DNA of 64,000 nt from Cavia porcellus (lineage: Eukaryota > Chordata > Mammalia > Rodentia > Caviidae): positions 4,339,950-4,403,949 of the forward strand of contig NW_026947499.1 in assembly GCF_034190915.1 (NCBI RefSeq), written 5' to 3'. Within the stretch, counting starts at the first letter, position 1. Every line of letters starts with the position of its first letter. Made by a program: the position numbers and the translations under genes. This document shows, in pieces, positions 1 to 11,730 of this stretch. The notes under the pieces were generated by a model. That model was given only the letters and a program-made list of their open reading frames with translations, ran no database searches and was not told the origin of the DNA.

Positions 1-3000
1 TGTGATGCCCTTGAGAGAGCCTCTGTCCTGGCCATCAATAGCTAGAAAAGCAGTGTACAGAAATCGGGACATACACCGCTCTCGAGGAGGGCTGCTGATT
101 AATGTGCTTAGATTTCTGCCTTGCATGGATCTAGATTCCTCATTGTTCTCATATTCATATATTCAATGTGTGCCACTGAGCACTTCTCTGTTCCAGGCTC
201 CGTAGGAGGCACAGAGGGCTGCTGGATGAGCAGATCATACCTGGTCCCCCTGGTCTGGCAAAGACACTTGATCCTGCCTTGGTCTACTGGAGCCAATGCT
301 CAAACCTAGCTCCACTGTGCTGAGTGTTCCTGTGCTCATCTGCGCCTATCATTTTTATTAATTTCCTTCTCTTCTTTCTGTTCCTTTCTTGGTAACTTGA
401 ACTTAGGGCCAACATTGAAATGTTCAGTGATTTCAGTGTAAATCCTTGCTGTGGCCTTGAGATTTAGCTGAAAGGTTCCAGGTTGTCTAAACCAGATTTA
501 GGAAGAGCAAGGCTTGGTGCCTTTTGGTGGGTGTTGCTTGTGTTCTGAACAGAAGGACTTGCAATAAAGTAGTTTAGAAAGGGAACTTGACTCTCAGAAT
601 GCACACACACAAGCACACAAACACACACTACCCTATTGCTCAGAGAATGAGGAGGAAACAGGAGGGGGGCATGTGCTTTAAGCATTCAACAGATGTAGTC
701 ACAAGGACATTACAGTGGGGACACTTGTGCTGCCAGCCCTGAGTATTCCCATCTTCCCCTCTAACCTTGGGGCCACAGGTGACCTAGAGATCTGTCCTGG
801 AGCTGCAGGCAGCAGGAGGGTCTGAGAGGGGTCCACCCAGGTATGCTGAGTGAGCGGCAACCCTATGGCCAACTGTGGGGTGCAAGACATTCCCCCTAAA
901 TCAGGGAGGCAGATATCCAGGGGGGCCACACAGACACACAACCTGAGAGCTACACCCCTGGCATGTCCCAAGACTTTTCTCAGGATAATAAGAGAGGAAC
1001 CAGAATGCGCACACCACTGGGAATTGGTGACAGCCTGAGGCCAGGGAGACACTGACTACCCAGGTTTGGTCACCACCCAGTGTATGCATGGGTGCCGAGT
1101 CTCATAAACAGGCATAAACACAGGTGTCAGTCAAAGGCAAGTTGAAGGAAATAAGACTCACGTGCAACTTTCTCTCCCTATTACCCCCCCAAGAGAAGGT
1201 CAGAAGCCCTCTCACTGAGAGATTTTTCCTCATCCTCCCGGATTTCACTTTAGGAAACACCAGTTACAGCTAATAAATATTTTAAACATTTCTCAAATTT
1301 TCACGATTTTCCTTTTGCTTCGAGGAGAATGGCAAAAGAGATTTGTGTGTGTGCGGTGATGGTGAGCATAATTCAGTTAGAAATTTCCCGACAGGGAAGG
1401 GCACTGTTGCACAGATGTTAACAATGACCTTGGCTGACCCTGAGGAGGAAAACCTGCTCTCACCCAGGCCGTCACCAGAGAGGAGCTGTGATGAGACTCA
1501 TGTGTATTTGTTTCGTGGAGCTCCTTGGAGGTGAGATCAGATTGGTTTGCTTTTCACTGGCTTAAAATATGAAGCAAACGATCCAGAAGGAAGAACTATT
1601 TCATCTCCCATGAAAGGTTTAAAATACTCAAGCCTTTTGATACCTAACAGGGCAGGTAACAAACAGAGTTTGGTGTATTTTCTTTGTAAAATTTTTGAAG
1701 GAATTTTGGTTAGAGACAACGTTGTACTTTGCAGCCCATACACTATGTACTTATAAAGATCACAATTCAGCAGTAGATCATCACAGATTACCAGAGTGTC
1801 ATCACAAACACCAACACTATGCCTCCATTTCCTCGGGGGAAACTCATGCTCTGCGGTACCACATGCACCAACAACAACATGAACAGATTCTTTCCAAGAC
1901 AAGGTTAAGAGATGCGGCTTGGCGGGATGATTCCTCGTGGACATATTTTGCCACCTGAGGAAAACACGGGTTTCCCATCATTGCAGCTATGCACTACCAC
2001 ACTAGAGAGTTCTCAATCAGGAATCCCTGACCCTCAATGCCCAGGAGGGTCCCCACATGGCTGCATGGCGGGTGAGCTGGAGCACTTCTCTGTCATCACA
2101 GAGAGAAGTCCCATCTAAGGCTGGATGAGTGTGTTTCAATGCTGTGTGTCCTCCTAGTTGAGTTTCTTGAAACTCTGGTTTTATGGGAGCATAGCAGTCA
2201 CATATGTGTGTTCAGTTTAATATGACACTTTGTATTTGTGTACACTGTGCCAAGGAAAACCTTCAACACTGACGGAATTCTCACTTTCCAAGAGCATTGA
2301 GTTCACACAGTTACTCGACTTCAGAGAAACTTGGCCTCTGAAGATGAGGTTACTGGATGTAATCCATTTATGCCATGCACAGATTCACTAGTGTCATTAA
2401 GCCTGACAGCACAGTCACCTGCAGAGGTAATAATCAAGGCACCTGTGTATTTACACCGGGCATTCGTATTTTCCAAATCACTTCCCATGCAGTATGTCAT
2501 TTCCTGGAACGTGGAGGAAAAAAAGCCTCACTCCTCCTCATAATGACCCCTAGTTTTATGGTCACACCTCTATGTTGCTGTTTTCCTGGCCTGCTGACGC
2601 TCTGGTCTGATTGTCACCAGGACGAGGTAAGCAAGAACGATGTAATTTCCTCCACTTGGAGCTGAGGGCAGGAAGGTGTAGAGAGGTCAGGGCTTGCTCA
2701 GGTAGAGAGTCCTGTCAGGACTGCTGTCCCATGTCAATGCTGCCCACCACCCCGTGTCACCCTGTTGGGGCTATTAAAGCTGAATACATACACAGGGCTG
2801 TGGCGTGGCCTGGGCATGGTTGAATTGAGAAGGAGGAGACACCACAGGGGGCAAGATACACCACAGCTGAGGCCACCTGGAGATGTTCTGGGTAGTTTTC
2901 CTTAATTAGCATCGTGACTTGCTCTGAGGGGTCCTTGAACCCCTCCCAAAGTTCTGCTCCAGTTTCTTCCCCTGTCCACTCAGCTCCTTGCTTGTTTTGA

Positions 3001-3699
3001 TTAAATACAGGCTTCCCAGCATCAGTTGGTCAGCCAGCTAGCAGAGTTACAAACTCTGCAGGGGATTTTAGTCCTCTAGGAGCCCTAAAGATCATGCTGC
3101 AAGTCTCATTTCTTTGGGCCTTCGCCATGCACTTGTTTGGGAGATTGGGGTCTAGGCACAGAACCTAGCACCACCCCATGCACACCTCTGACCCCCCACA
3201 ATGCAAGCACAAGGGCTGCCCTACTTCCTGTGTCTTCCCTGTACTCACCATCTGGCCCCACATTTGGCTGGAGTGGTTTGTAGAAGAGGAGTGACACAGC
3301 AGAAAAAGCAGCTCCGGAAGAGTGACTACGGGGTTTAGATTCTAAGCTCAAATCGTCTGTCCTCCACACAGTGTTGGGAAACACGTGGGTTTCCTCTCTT
3401 GTGCTAAATGGCTGCAGATATCACACCCTGCAGAAAGCACTTCATGCAGGACTGAGACACAGTCGGAAGGAAATAACCCCAACACTTTGCTGTATTTCCC
3501 ACAATTGGAAGGTGAACAAAATTGCAAAGGACCTGAATAGGCGTTCTGCAAGGGCAAAGGGCAAATGCAAAAGACACATTTTAAAAGTTCAGAGAGAGAC
3601 AGCACAAACTATCCTGTTTAGAGAACTATTGAAAACAGTAGGTCAGGTATCTATCTCACACACTTACACATACATACAGTTCTAAGTGTACATCTACAA
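1..3699. other. Non-coding unique sequence, no gene recognised
   Basis: No open frame here resembles a known protein, and none has a convincing exon structure. The only simple-sequence feature is a short CA-rich stretch around 600-632. The rest looks like ordinary single-copy mammalian DNA with few CpGs. Very old repeats that cannot be recognised by eye may be present. Confidence 0.6.
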
Positions 3700-3956
3700 A
3701 TTGGTGTTTCCTTTGGAGCACTTTCCCTTTCATTATTACAATTATCTATTATACATGTTGGATCTTATTACTTTCAACTTTTTAAATTGTCTATTCAGTT
3801 TTCATGCTTTGATTTGTGACTTGAACAGCTACTTCTAAGATAACAATATGTAACATATCAACAAGTGATTTCTTAATGTTTTTTAAATACTCTGTATCAT
3901 TTCTATACTTTTTTCTATTTTGCTGTTTTTAAAATAAAAAAAAAGTTTAAAAAAAA
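3700..3956 (+). mobile_element. L1 3'UTR end fragment (5'-truncated)
   Basis: This stretch aligns by eye with the last 200 or so bases of the full-length L1 in this window (about 49361-49555). Both share a block of the type 'acttcaacaactatttctaa', then 'gacaatatgtaa', 'agtgattt', a T-rich stretch and a final A-rich tail with an AATAAA-like signal. It is therefore a 5'-truncated L1 insertion, or the remnant of one, in plus orientation. Divergence from the 49-kb copy is obvious, so it is an older copy. I could not define target-site duplications. A B1 SINE follows directly on its A-tail. Confidence 0.75.
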
Positions 3957-3959
3957 TGT

Positions 3960-4112
3960 GCTAGGGGTAGTGGTGCATGCCTATAATCCTAGCACTTAGG
4001 AATTGGAAGCAGGAGGATCTCTGTGAATTTGAAGCCAGCATGGTCTACAAAGTGAGTTCAAAGCCAGCCTTAACTGCACAGTGAGACCCTGTTTCAAAAG
4101 GATTTTTAAAAG
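3960..4112 (+). mobile_element. B1-type SINE (7SL-derived)
   Basis: The sequence follows the B1 layout: a diverged 'GGGCGTGGTGGCGCATGCC' start, then 'ataatcctagcac', then 'ggaagcaggaggatctctg'. It continues with 'aatttgaagccagc' and 'tggtctacaaagtgagttc', and ends with 'gtgagaccctgtttcaaaa' and an A-rich tail. The phrase 'aagccagc' occurs twice about 40 bases apart, which fits the internal duplication seen in rodent B1. Substitutions are frequent, so the copy is not recent. It sits immediately after an L1 A-tail, a common SINE landing site. Confidence 0.85.
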
Positions 4113-7100
4113 TCAACTTTAGTAACAATGGACAGGAAATACTTGAAACCAATTACCAGCGATCAGTTTATGCAAACCACATAGCTAAATTTTCCCAAAA
4201 TATAAAAGTGAATTTCAACTCTTTTGGCTGGCAGGCAGGCTTCTGCAGTCTTCAAAGAGAGTATACTTAAAATAGAGAATATCCTAAGCGGAGTGATTTA
4301 GTTGATTTTGAATTATCTTAGGAAAATAGAGGTATGCTCAGTATGTGTGGAGAGCTTGCCTGACATATCTTTACTAATCACAAAATACAAATGTTGAAAT
4401 CATATAAATGTCTAAATGAAAGGATTAAACAGCTGATTATTATGCACTTGTTAAAAACACAGTATGGTCTGGGAAGTAGAGGCCACCACCACACCCCCCA
4501 GAAGTGTAAGACTTCCTCTTGTGTAACCGTCTCTGCCTCCCTCTCATCCTCTCTCCCTCTTATTGTCTCTGATAAGCGCGCTGTTCCCCAGCTATTACCA
4601 TAGCTGCATCTTCAGGGTCTGGTGCCAATTTTAAAGGGAGCCCCCTAAAACTATGTCCCCATGGCAGGCCCCAAGCCCACGCCCAAGCCCAGCTGTGATG
4701 AGGCTGGAAGTGCAGTCTGCACCCCAAGGCGTGTTGTCTCCTGCCAACACCTGTGGCTTCCTTTGGGAGCGGAGCAGGAGAAGGGAGATGGTGCCCGCCA
4801 CAGGTGCTGCCTTCTCCCTGAGAGTAGCATCGCTTTTCCTTCTCACTGAAAGCTGCATTTCTTTTGCAATGTTTCAAAATCCTTGTATTTAAATCAATCA
4901 TTGATCTAATTACAGTTTTTAGATAGCACCCCCAAAAGGATAAGAAAACCTGTGGATAATAGTTAGCCAAATGTCTTTTCATTCAAAATTTTACAAATCA
5001 TATTTTGAAATCCTCTGATGCTCTGCCCATGGCCCATTATTTTTGTGGGGATTTTAAATCAGGCCTCCTCTATAACTCTTAGGCCCTCAGTGCACTGCTT
5101 GTGTCATCTTGTGCATCACGGTGGCAGATTCTCTCAGCGCTCACCAAAGTCTGCACTTCCTTCAGAAGCACACACGATCACCTTCCCCCATTGCCCCTGT
5201 GTCACAGGAAATACAAAACATTTTCTCACCATGAAACATCCACAGGTCTCAGCATGATGGCCCTGAGGTGAACTTGAGTGAGGGCCCGCATTCTCAGTCT
5301 GTCTCACCCATCGGCTGATGTCACAGACAAAGAAAACATCAGCATGAATGGAGACGCAGATGGCAGGAAGCTGGGCCCTGACTCTGAGCAGCCAGGCCCT
5401 GCCTGCCCTGGGCAGTGCTGTGCCCAGAAACAGCCATCACTGCTTCTTCCCCAGACAACAGAGCCCCTGGACCAGGGGAGCCCACAACACCTTCTGCCAC
5501 CAGCACTCTGAATAGTGTAGTTATTAGGTATCATACAGATACCAGTGACAGTGAACAGAGGGTGATCTGGAGAGGACAAGGAACCCAAGAACTGAACGCT
5601 TTGCCTAGCAAAACACTAAAATAAAGGTGAGTAAGCCCCCAATAATGAAAAATGCAGAAACTCCGTATAATGTTCAGATGTCTGTGATATCTTAGTGGTT
5701 TGTAGATTTCTAGTCCCTGCAACTTTCCCTCTGGTGCCCCCTGATTAATTAGTTTACCATAAAATAAAGAGATGCTCCTGGGTTGCCAGCTGGGCTGCCT
5801 CTCTTACCAGAGTCCGATCCCGATGTTCACTTTCAGCTGCTCTGTACACTTCCTGTGTCATTTTCCTCATGGGTGCTGTGTAAAGAAGCCTCCTCCTTCC
5901 AAAATCCCATTATTAATTCAGAAAAATAATTTTAGCAGAGACGCAAATTACTTGAATCAGTGGATTTGATAAACAAGCTCATTCTAATGTGATACACCAG
6001 CAAATGCATTTCTAAAGACAATTAAAAATAATTGTTTTTCATGCATCAAGAGAGATCCAGGTGGAAGATATTTACAACTTCAGCATGGGTGATCTGCTGC
6101 ACGGGCAGATTTTGACTCTTTGTGACTACACAGAGCAAAACTGAATGAAAACCTCTTAGCTGGCAGCAAAGCAAATCTTCTTGTAAAAAATGGAACCCTA
6201 ACTCTAGCTTCTTTTTCTCTTGTTTTTGTAAGTGACTGTGTGAAGTTATACCTGTGCCATGAAGAAGAGGAGACTAAAAAGGAATAAAGGCTGGGTTTAC
6301 AAGTTGAAGGATTGTGGACCCTTTGAGAAAAGCCCAGCATAGAAGCAGCAGGATACTCTTGCAAATGGCTTGATGGGATCCTGACAGTGTCATCTCAGGG
6401 CAGTAGTCCGGAGCCGGAAGAGCTTAGAGGTGGCAGGCACGACAATCCAGGGCCTCACAACTCACAGCTCACTGCTCCTCCATGCACTATGTGCTGTCTG
6501 TGTGTCCAGGGGGAAGCTCCTCCCAAGTGTGCCTCCTTGATACACCTTTGTTCTTTCTCTATGCTGCAGAACAAATGGCTTTGCACTCCACTGCCAAAAC
6601 TCCCGTTCACTTATTTCAGTTACTCAGGCCCACAGCCCGGGTGGATCATCAGCTTTCTGTGTGTGTACGTGCACTCTAAATATCATGAATTTGTGTTGTC
6701 CACAAAGAATCATCTTAGAGAAAAGTAGACCACTTAATTAGTGATTATAAAAAGCTCAGATATATGAAATCACATATCCGTAGCTATCATTTCAATGACT
6801 ACGTATAAACTAAAGCATTAAAATCTTAAATAATTACATAAATGTGCAGCATTTCCAGGGGAGAAGCAGCTCATTGGATCATGACAATCCTGATGCTGTT
6901 CCATCTTTCCATCTTTTCTTGTATTACCACTTTTGTGGTCAAGATTAATGAAAAATTATACTCTCAAAGTGTGAAACAATCTACTCCTGCAAGGAGGTGG
7001 ATTTTGGTGGGGTTCACAAGATTTATGCTAATTATTTCCCTGAAGGGATTAGAGCTGTGTTTTGACAAATTTAAAAGCAAAATACTCCAGGGGGGAGACC

Positions 7101-8149
7101 TGTCTCACTTTTATCCTGTCTTCTCCTCTTCTCTTCTTCCCTTCCTTCCCCTACACTTTGGTACTTGGTTTCCTTCTGAGAATGCAAAAGATAGAGAAAA
7201 GAAAGAAGGAATGACAGTCTTGATTTTATTCAGCTTACTGACCCTCATATGTGACAAAGCAGCCTTCTTTTTAAATGTGTAGTGTAATATTTACAAACCT
7301 TAAAGGTGACAGGTGGTTATTTCACTCTATGTGCAACAATGGGGTGACAAGAGTCTCCTTTTTTCAGGACAAGAGTCCTGAAAGCTGAAAACATTCAGGG
7401 ATTCTCAGGGTGATGGCCATACACTTCCCCAAAGGGAAACATATTTAAGCGAGTATTTGGTGATAAAGGGAAGGTAAGGGAATCTCATGGAGGAAGCTAA
7501 CTATCACACACCCAAAGATGTGTGGACAGGCCAGCTGTGGAGATGTCAGATATCTGCCTCCCCAGCATCCACATCCTTTATGACTGGGAGGTAGACTGGG
7601 AAGCCTGCACTCTGGGCTGGAATTTGTTCATTTCCTATGTCTCTTTGGAGCATCATGGAGACTGATTTCAGCCCAGCTCACATTTCAGAAAATGAAATAA
7701 TATGGCACATATTGTAACAGTGGGCTCTGGTGATTGCCTGGCTATTCACAGATTCTAATTTCAGAACCTTTTGTTCTGGAGGACAATGGTGGCATTCAGT
7801 ATACCCTGGACCATAGGTTTGTCCCCAGCCACAATTTAGAAAATAATAGTGGCTCTGCTCCTGGAATTACATTTAGTGAAACTGACTTTCACATGGAATC
7901 CCACAAAACGAAGGTCCTGAAGATTTCAGCCAGAAACCTACTCCGGGGTGGAGCCCTGAGTTCCTAGGCACATGCTCTTTGCTGTCGCTGAATCCTCAAT
8001 GCTGTCTGCAGAACCGAAATAATTGAGGACCCTTTGTGCTCCACACGATGGCCATGCATTAGCTTCATGGCCAGCCAGGAGTGGACGGGCTGGATCACAG
8101 CCTTTGTCCTCTAAACCTTACAGTCCTTGATGAGTGAGACATTTTGGAT
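4113..8149. other. Non-coding unique sequence
   Basis: No recognisable exon or RNA gene. The 146-codon open frame at 6842-7282 has hydrophobic stretches but no domain I know, and it lies in ordinary A+T-rich DNA without promoter or splice context. A short AT palindrome (aattaaaaataatt) lies near 6020, and a CT-rich stretch lies at about 4526-4565. Nothing else stands out. Confidence 0.55.
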
Positions 8150-8225
8150 CTCTCTACCTCTGTCTCTGTCTCTGTCTCTGTCTCTGTCGCTATTCCTGTC
8201 TCTTTCTCTCTATTTCTCTGTCTCC
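8150..8225 (+). repeat. (TCTGTC)n simple repeat
   Basis: A run of TCTGTC/TCTCTG hexamers with a few substitutions. On the minus strand it encodes a Thr-Glu repeat, which is an artefact of the microsatellite and not a gene. Confidence 0.9.
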
Positions 8226-8936
8226 TGAAGTCACAGATCATGTCAGATGGAAAATAAATTGTGCTCCTTAAATCAGGATGCTGTGAGATCCAATAATTAG
8301 TCAGGTAATGTATGATCAAAAATATTTTTGTTTCCAGGAATTCTAAAATCAAGCGACTGTATATATCAAAAATATGTTTTTGAAAACTAATTCTTCATCA
8401 AAATTATGTCTTAGTGAGGATTCTGCCCCAATGCTTTGCTTTTACTTATAATAGTGATGTAGAGAGACCACAGGCTAGTGGGTATGTGTGTAATGGGAGC
8501 CAGGGCACATTCCCTGGGTGATCATCTGTGGAATAGTATGCTGTGCATTACAGTGGGCTGTGGGTCTCAGGCTCTGTGTCTCTTTGTTAAGGAACCAAAT
8601 ATAAAAGGTCTCTTATGTCTCACTCTTTTTGTTTTATTTTTATTGACAAAGGATGACTTTGTGATCCTTTGGTGTATGTATGCATTATGGAACAATTAAA
8701 ATAAGCTGATCAGTGCATCCATTACCTGTGCTTATTTTGGGGGTGATTACCAGAGGCATGGGGTGACAAAGGAAAAGAAGTTGTCAGTCAAAGATCACAA
8801 AGGTCCAGCTGGACCCGAGGAATACTTCTGAGATCTGTCGTGCATCCTGTTGAACACAACTGAAAACACTGCTGGTGGTTCTTCCGTGAGCTGTGCAGCC
8901 TTGGCTGCCTGCTGTCTCCTGTCACTTCTCAGTGAT

Positions 8937-9285
8937 TGTGTTAGTTACTTTTTACTCCTTGCTGAGACAAAATACCTGAAGCTCAAAGTTGTGAAAGGAA
9001 AGGTTTATTTCTCAGTTTTTGGAGGTTTCAGTCCATACTCAGTTGGCTCCAAGGCAGGGTGGCATGGCTGGGCTGCAGTTCATAGCGGCTGCAAACAGCA
9101 AAGAGGAAACAGGCAAAAGAGAGCAAGACACACATTCTTCCTGCCATTACATTACATCCTGGCTCCTCCCCTGGGCCAGTGTAGCACTCACACCCCCAAT
9201 TCAAGCCCCAGACATTGAACCAATCACAAATGCACAACACAAATGCATGAAGCCTGGGAGCCACCAACATAAACCATGATAGTGA
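8937..9285 (-). mobile_element. MaLR-like LTR, copy A
   Basis: On the plus strand this shows the reverse-complement hallmark of ERVL-MaLR LTR 3' ends. It opens with a 'gttagttac...gagacaaaatacc' block, then 'aaaggaaaggtttattt' (an AATAAA signal in reverse), a 'ggaggtttcagtcc' block and a 'ggcatggctgg' block. It is closely related along its whole length to 32847-33178, so the two are members of one repeat family. It contains 'aaccaatcac', a CCAAT box. I infer a solo LTR on the minus strand; the exact subfamily is unknown. Confidence 0.6.
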
Positions 9286-9289
9286 TCTT

Positions 9290-11312
9290 TGGTGTTTGAT
9301 TTACTTTTCCAGCACCTGGGCACAGATCTTATTTGTTTGATGTTAATAATTTTGTCTGGGAAGTCAGATGACTTCTTGGCTAGGCATCTTGAAACAAGAA
9401 ATCTAGCCCATCTCTAGTTCAGTGGTGCCATGCTCATAGTTGATCAATAAGCTTTTGTATTGATCTAACTGTGCAGCATAGTAAAATTGGTTCCCAAGAA
9501 GCCAAAAGGATTTATTATACATGAAGAAGTGTATCCTAAAAAGGGTAGCCTTTTAAGGCATAAATCTCTTCCGAGCCCTATCTATTTGCTTTGTCTTAGG
9601 TGGTACTCCTAGGAGATCATTTTATCTTATTTTATCTCCAACTGTGAGTGTAATCTCTCTTTCTGATAGGAATTCTTTTTATTTTATTGGTCATCTCAGG
9701 TGCACGTCATGGACACTTTTACTGTGTCACACAACTTCCCACTTTTCTCAGGAAATTCCTCTCTGTGAGGTTGTTTGTTGGACTTCAGCCTCTGTTCAGT
9801 AATGATTCAGTTCACAAACATGTCCATCCCTCAATAGTTCAGTTCTCGAACAGAAGCATTCAGCAAAATCTTGCTTCCATTTGTGAACTCCACATTTGGT
9901 GATGAATGCTGGCCGGGCCGTTTCCTCAGCGCTGACATGAACACACTCATCTCCCTCAGAAATGTGGAGCAAATTGTCCTTGAGCCAAAGTTCCACTGCA
10001 TTCAGGAGACTCCTCAAGTCACTGGTTCACGTGCTTGTGTTTCCTCTTGTGGACAGACACAGAAAACAGTGCTTACGGAAACATGGTTACCAGAAATTTT
10101 CGTTTTACTGGTTTTGTTTTTCGGTGCTTGACATCAGTAAACGTTTTCATACCTGAAACTTTTGGTGTAATATCAGCTGTAATATCACAGCTAATTACAT
10201 CAATTCAAATTTCTCCAAGTAAACATAATTTTTTCCTTTCTTTTTGGTGACTGAATGGAAATGCTGAGGTGGAGAAAACACAGGAATCTGAGTCCAGGCG
10301 TCATCCTTTACACTCTGAAAACATCATTTTTCATCACAAATACGTGCTGTTAACAACAAGGCCTTAGAGATACGGGAGAGTTTGGAGACTGATGATTAGC
10401 ATGAAATCTAGCTGATTATTGACACACATAGCTGAAAGCCTGAGCTATAAATAAATGACAAATAAATAAACAGTTAAATGGTGCCACATCATTCCGTGCA
10501 AGATGCTGAGGTTTTGGAATGAAGAACACAGACCTGTGATATTTTCATATTTCCTTTCTTCATTTGTATAGTACAATCAAAGGAAATGGCAAATATGTAA
10601 ATGGAAATGACATTTGTTACAGTAAGATACACATGGCCACGAATCTCTCTCAAAATACTCCCCTCCACTTTAAAAACATTCATCACACTGTAATGATCAC
10701 TTTCTGAAGAAGTGCTGGAAACCCTTTTCCGTGAGCATCTTTGGGAGGTACGAGCAACGAAAGCAGTCACGAGGTTTGGCTTATGTGAAGATGAGTCTGA
10801 ATGGATGGAAAAGATCAAGAGCGAAACTTCCTCAAAGGCTTGGGAGTGGGATATCACACTGATCTGGAAGCACTTTGACGGCCACCTAGAAATGCTCCCC
10901 AGCCTCATCCCCTGTCCTTGCCGGAGGCACTCTGGTTCCTGGGTTACACTCCTCTGGATGCATAGATCAGGCTGCACGGCAGGAGTCCCCACTAGGAATG
11001 AGGACAGTCCTCCACCTGCCTGCACACAGGTGGCTGGCACTCACTCAGACAGAGCCTGAGACTGCTACTCAGAAACACACTGACGTGGAGCTGTCCCAAG
11101 GAGCGGGAATGGGTAGAGGGAGACGGAGAGACAACAGAGAGAACAAGTATGGGAAACCTGGGTACTGGCATTGCTGCCAGCATGGGCACCCCCTGGCCTC
11201 AGCCATGTGGGGGCTTTCTGTGTCAGATGTGCTGGTGATGATTTGTCCCCACTCAGGACAGGAGCATGGAGCATTCAGCCATGGAATTTTGCTTCCACCC
11301 AAAAGCGTTTAC
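9290..11312. other. Non-coding unique sequence
   Basis: The longest open frame (183 codons, minus strand, 10489-11040) has no recognisable domain, signal peptide or motif and is most likely chance. The stretch around 10140-10260 is A+T-rich with several TAAT-type homeodomain-like motifs, but nothing that can be called. No RNA gene or clear transposon is visible. Confidence 0.5.
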
Positions 11313-11730
11313 AGCTTGGGGTAGGTGGAATCACACCCCCCACCCGCCCCGCGAATCAGGAGTCTGCACCCACATCTCTGGACTTATAACACCTAACCTT
11401 ATTTAACAACAAGGATTCCGCAGGTGTGATTTGTGTTTAGGACCTGGAGACAAGAAGACCTGGGATTCCCAAGTGAGACCAATAAATCCTTGAAAGAGGA
11501 GAAACTTTCAAGAGGGGAGACCGAGAAAGCTGTCTGTGGCTATGGGAGGGGTTAGAAGAGCACAGAAGCCTCGGGAAGGTGGGGAACCTCCCCAGACCTG
11601 GAAGAGGCTAGGAGGATCCCCTCCTCGGGAGCCCCTGAACAGGACATGCAGCCCTGCAGACTCCTGGTGCTGGCCCAGGACAGCTGCCACAAGCCCCCTT
11701 CCTACAGAACTGCCCCTTTCTCTCCTGCAG
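11313..11730 (+). mobile_element. Ancient mammalian interspersed repeat, family not assigned
   Basis: The segment keeps the order of a widespread mammalian repeat: 'gtggaatca', a run of C-rich codon-like text, 'cttataacacctaaccttattt', 'gcaggtgtgat', 'gggattcccaagtgagacc', then a purine-rich part and 'agctgcc'. The resemblance is to the common element whose consensus begins 'gaggtggaatcatgtcccc'. It is strongly diverged. I cannot say with confidence whether RepeatMasker would name it an LTR or an old L1 end. Confidence 0.4.

Noticed and set aside
6842..7282. 146-codon plus-strand frame with hydrophobic stretches
   Set aside because: Hydrophobic runs come from T-rich sequence. No family resemblance and no promoter or exon logic.
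8095..8352. Thr-Glu repeat protein on the minus strand
   Set aside because: The repeat is the translation of a TCTGTC microsatellite.
10489..11040. 183-codon minus-strand open frame
   Set aside because: No domain, motif, signal or splice context, and ordinary non-coding composition. A frame of this length is expected by chance in 64 kb.
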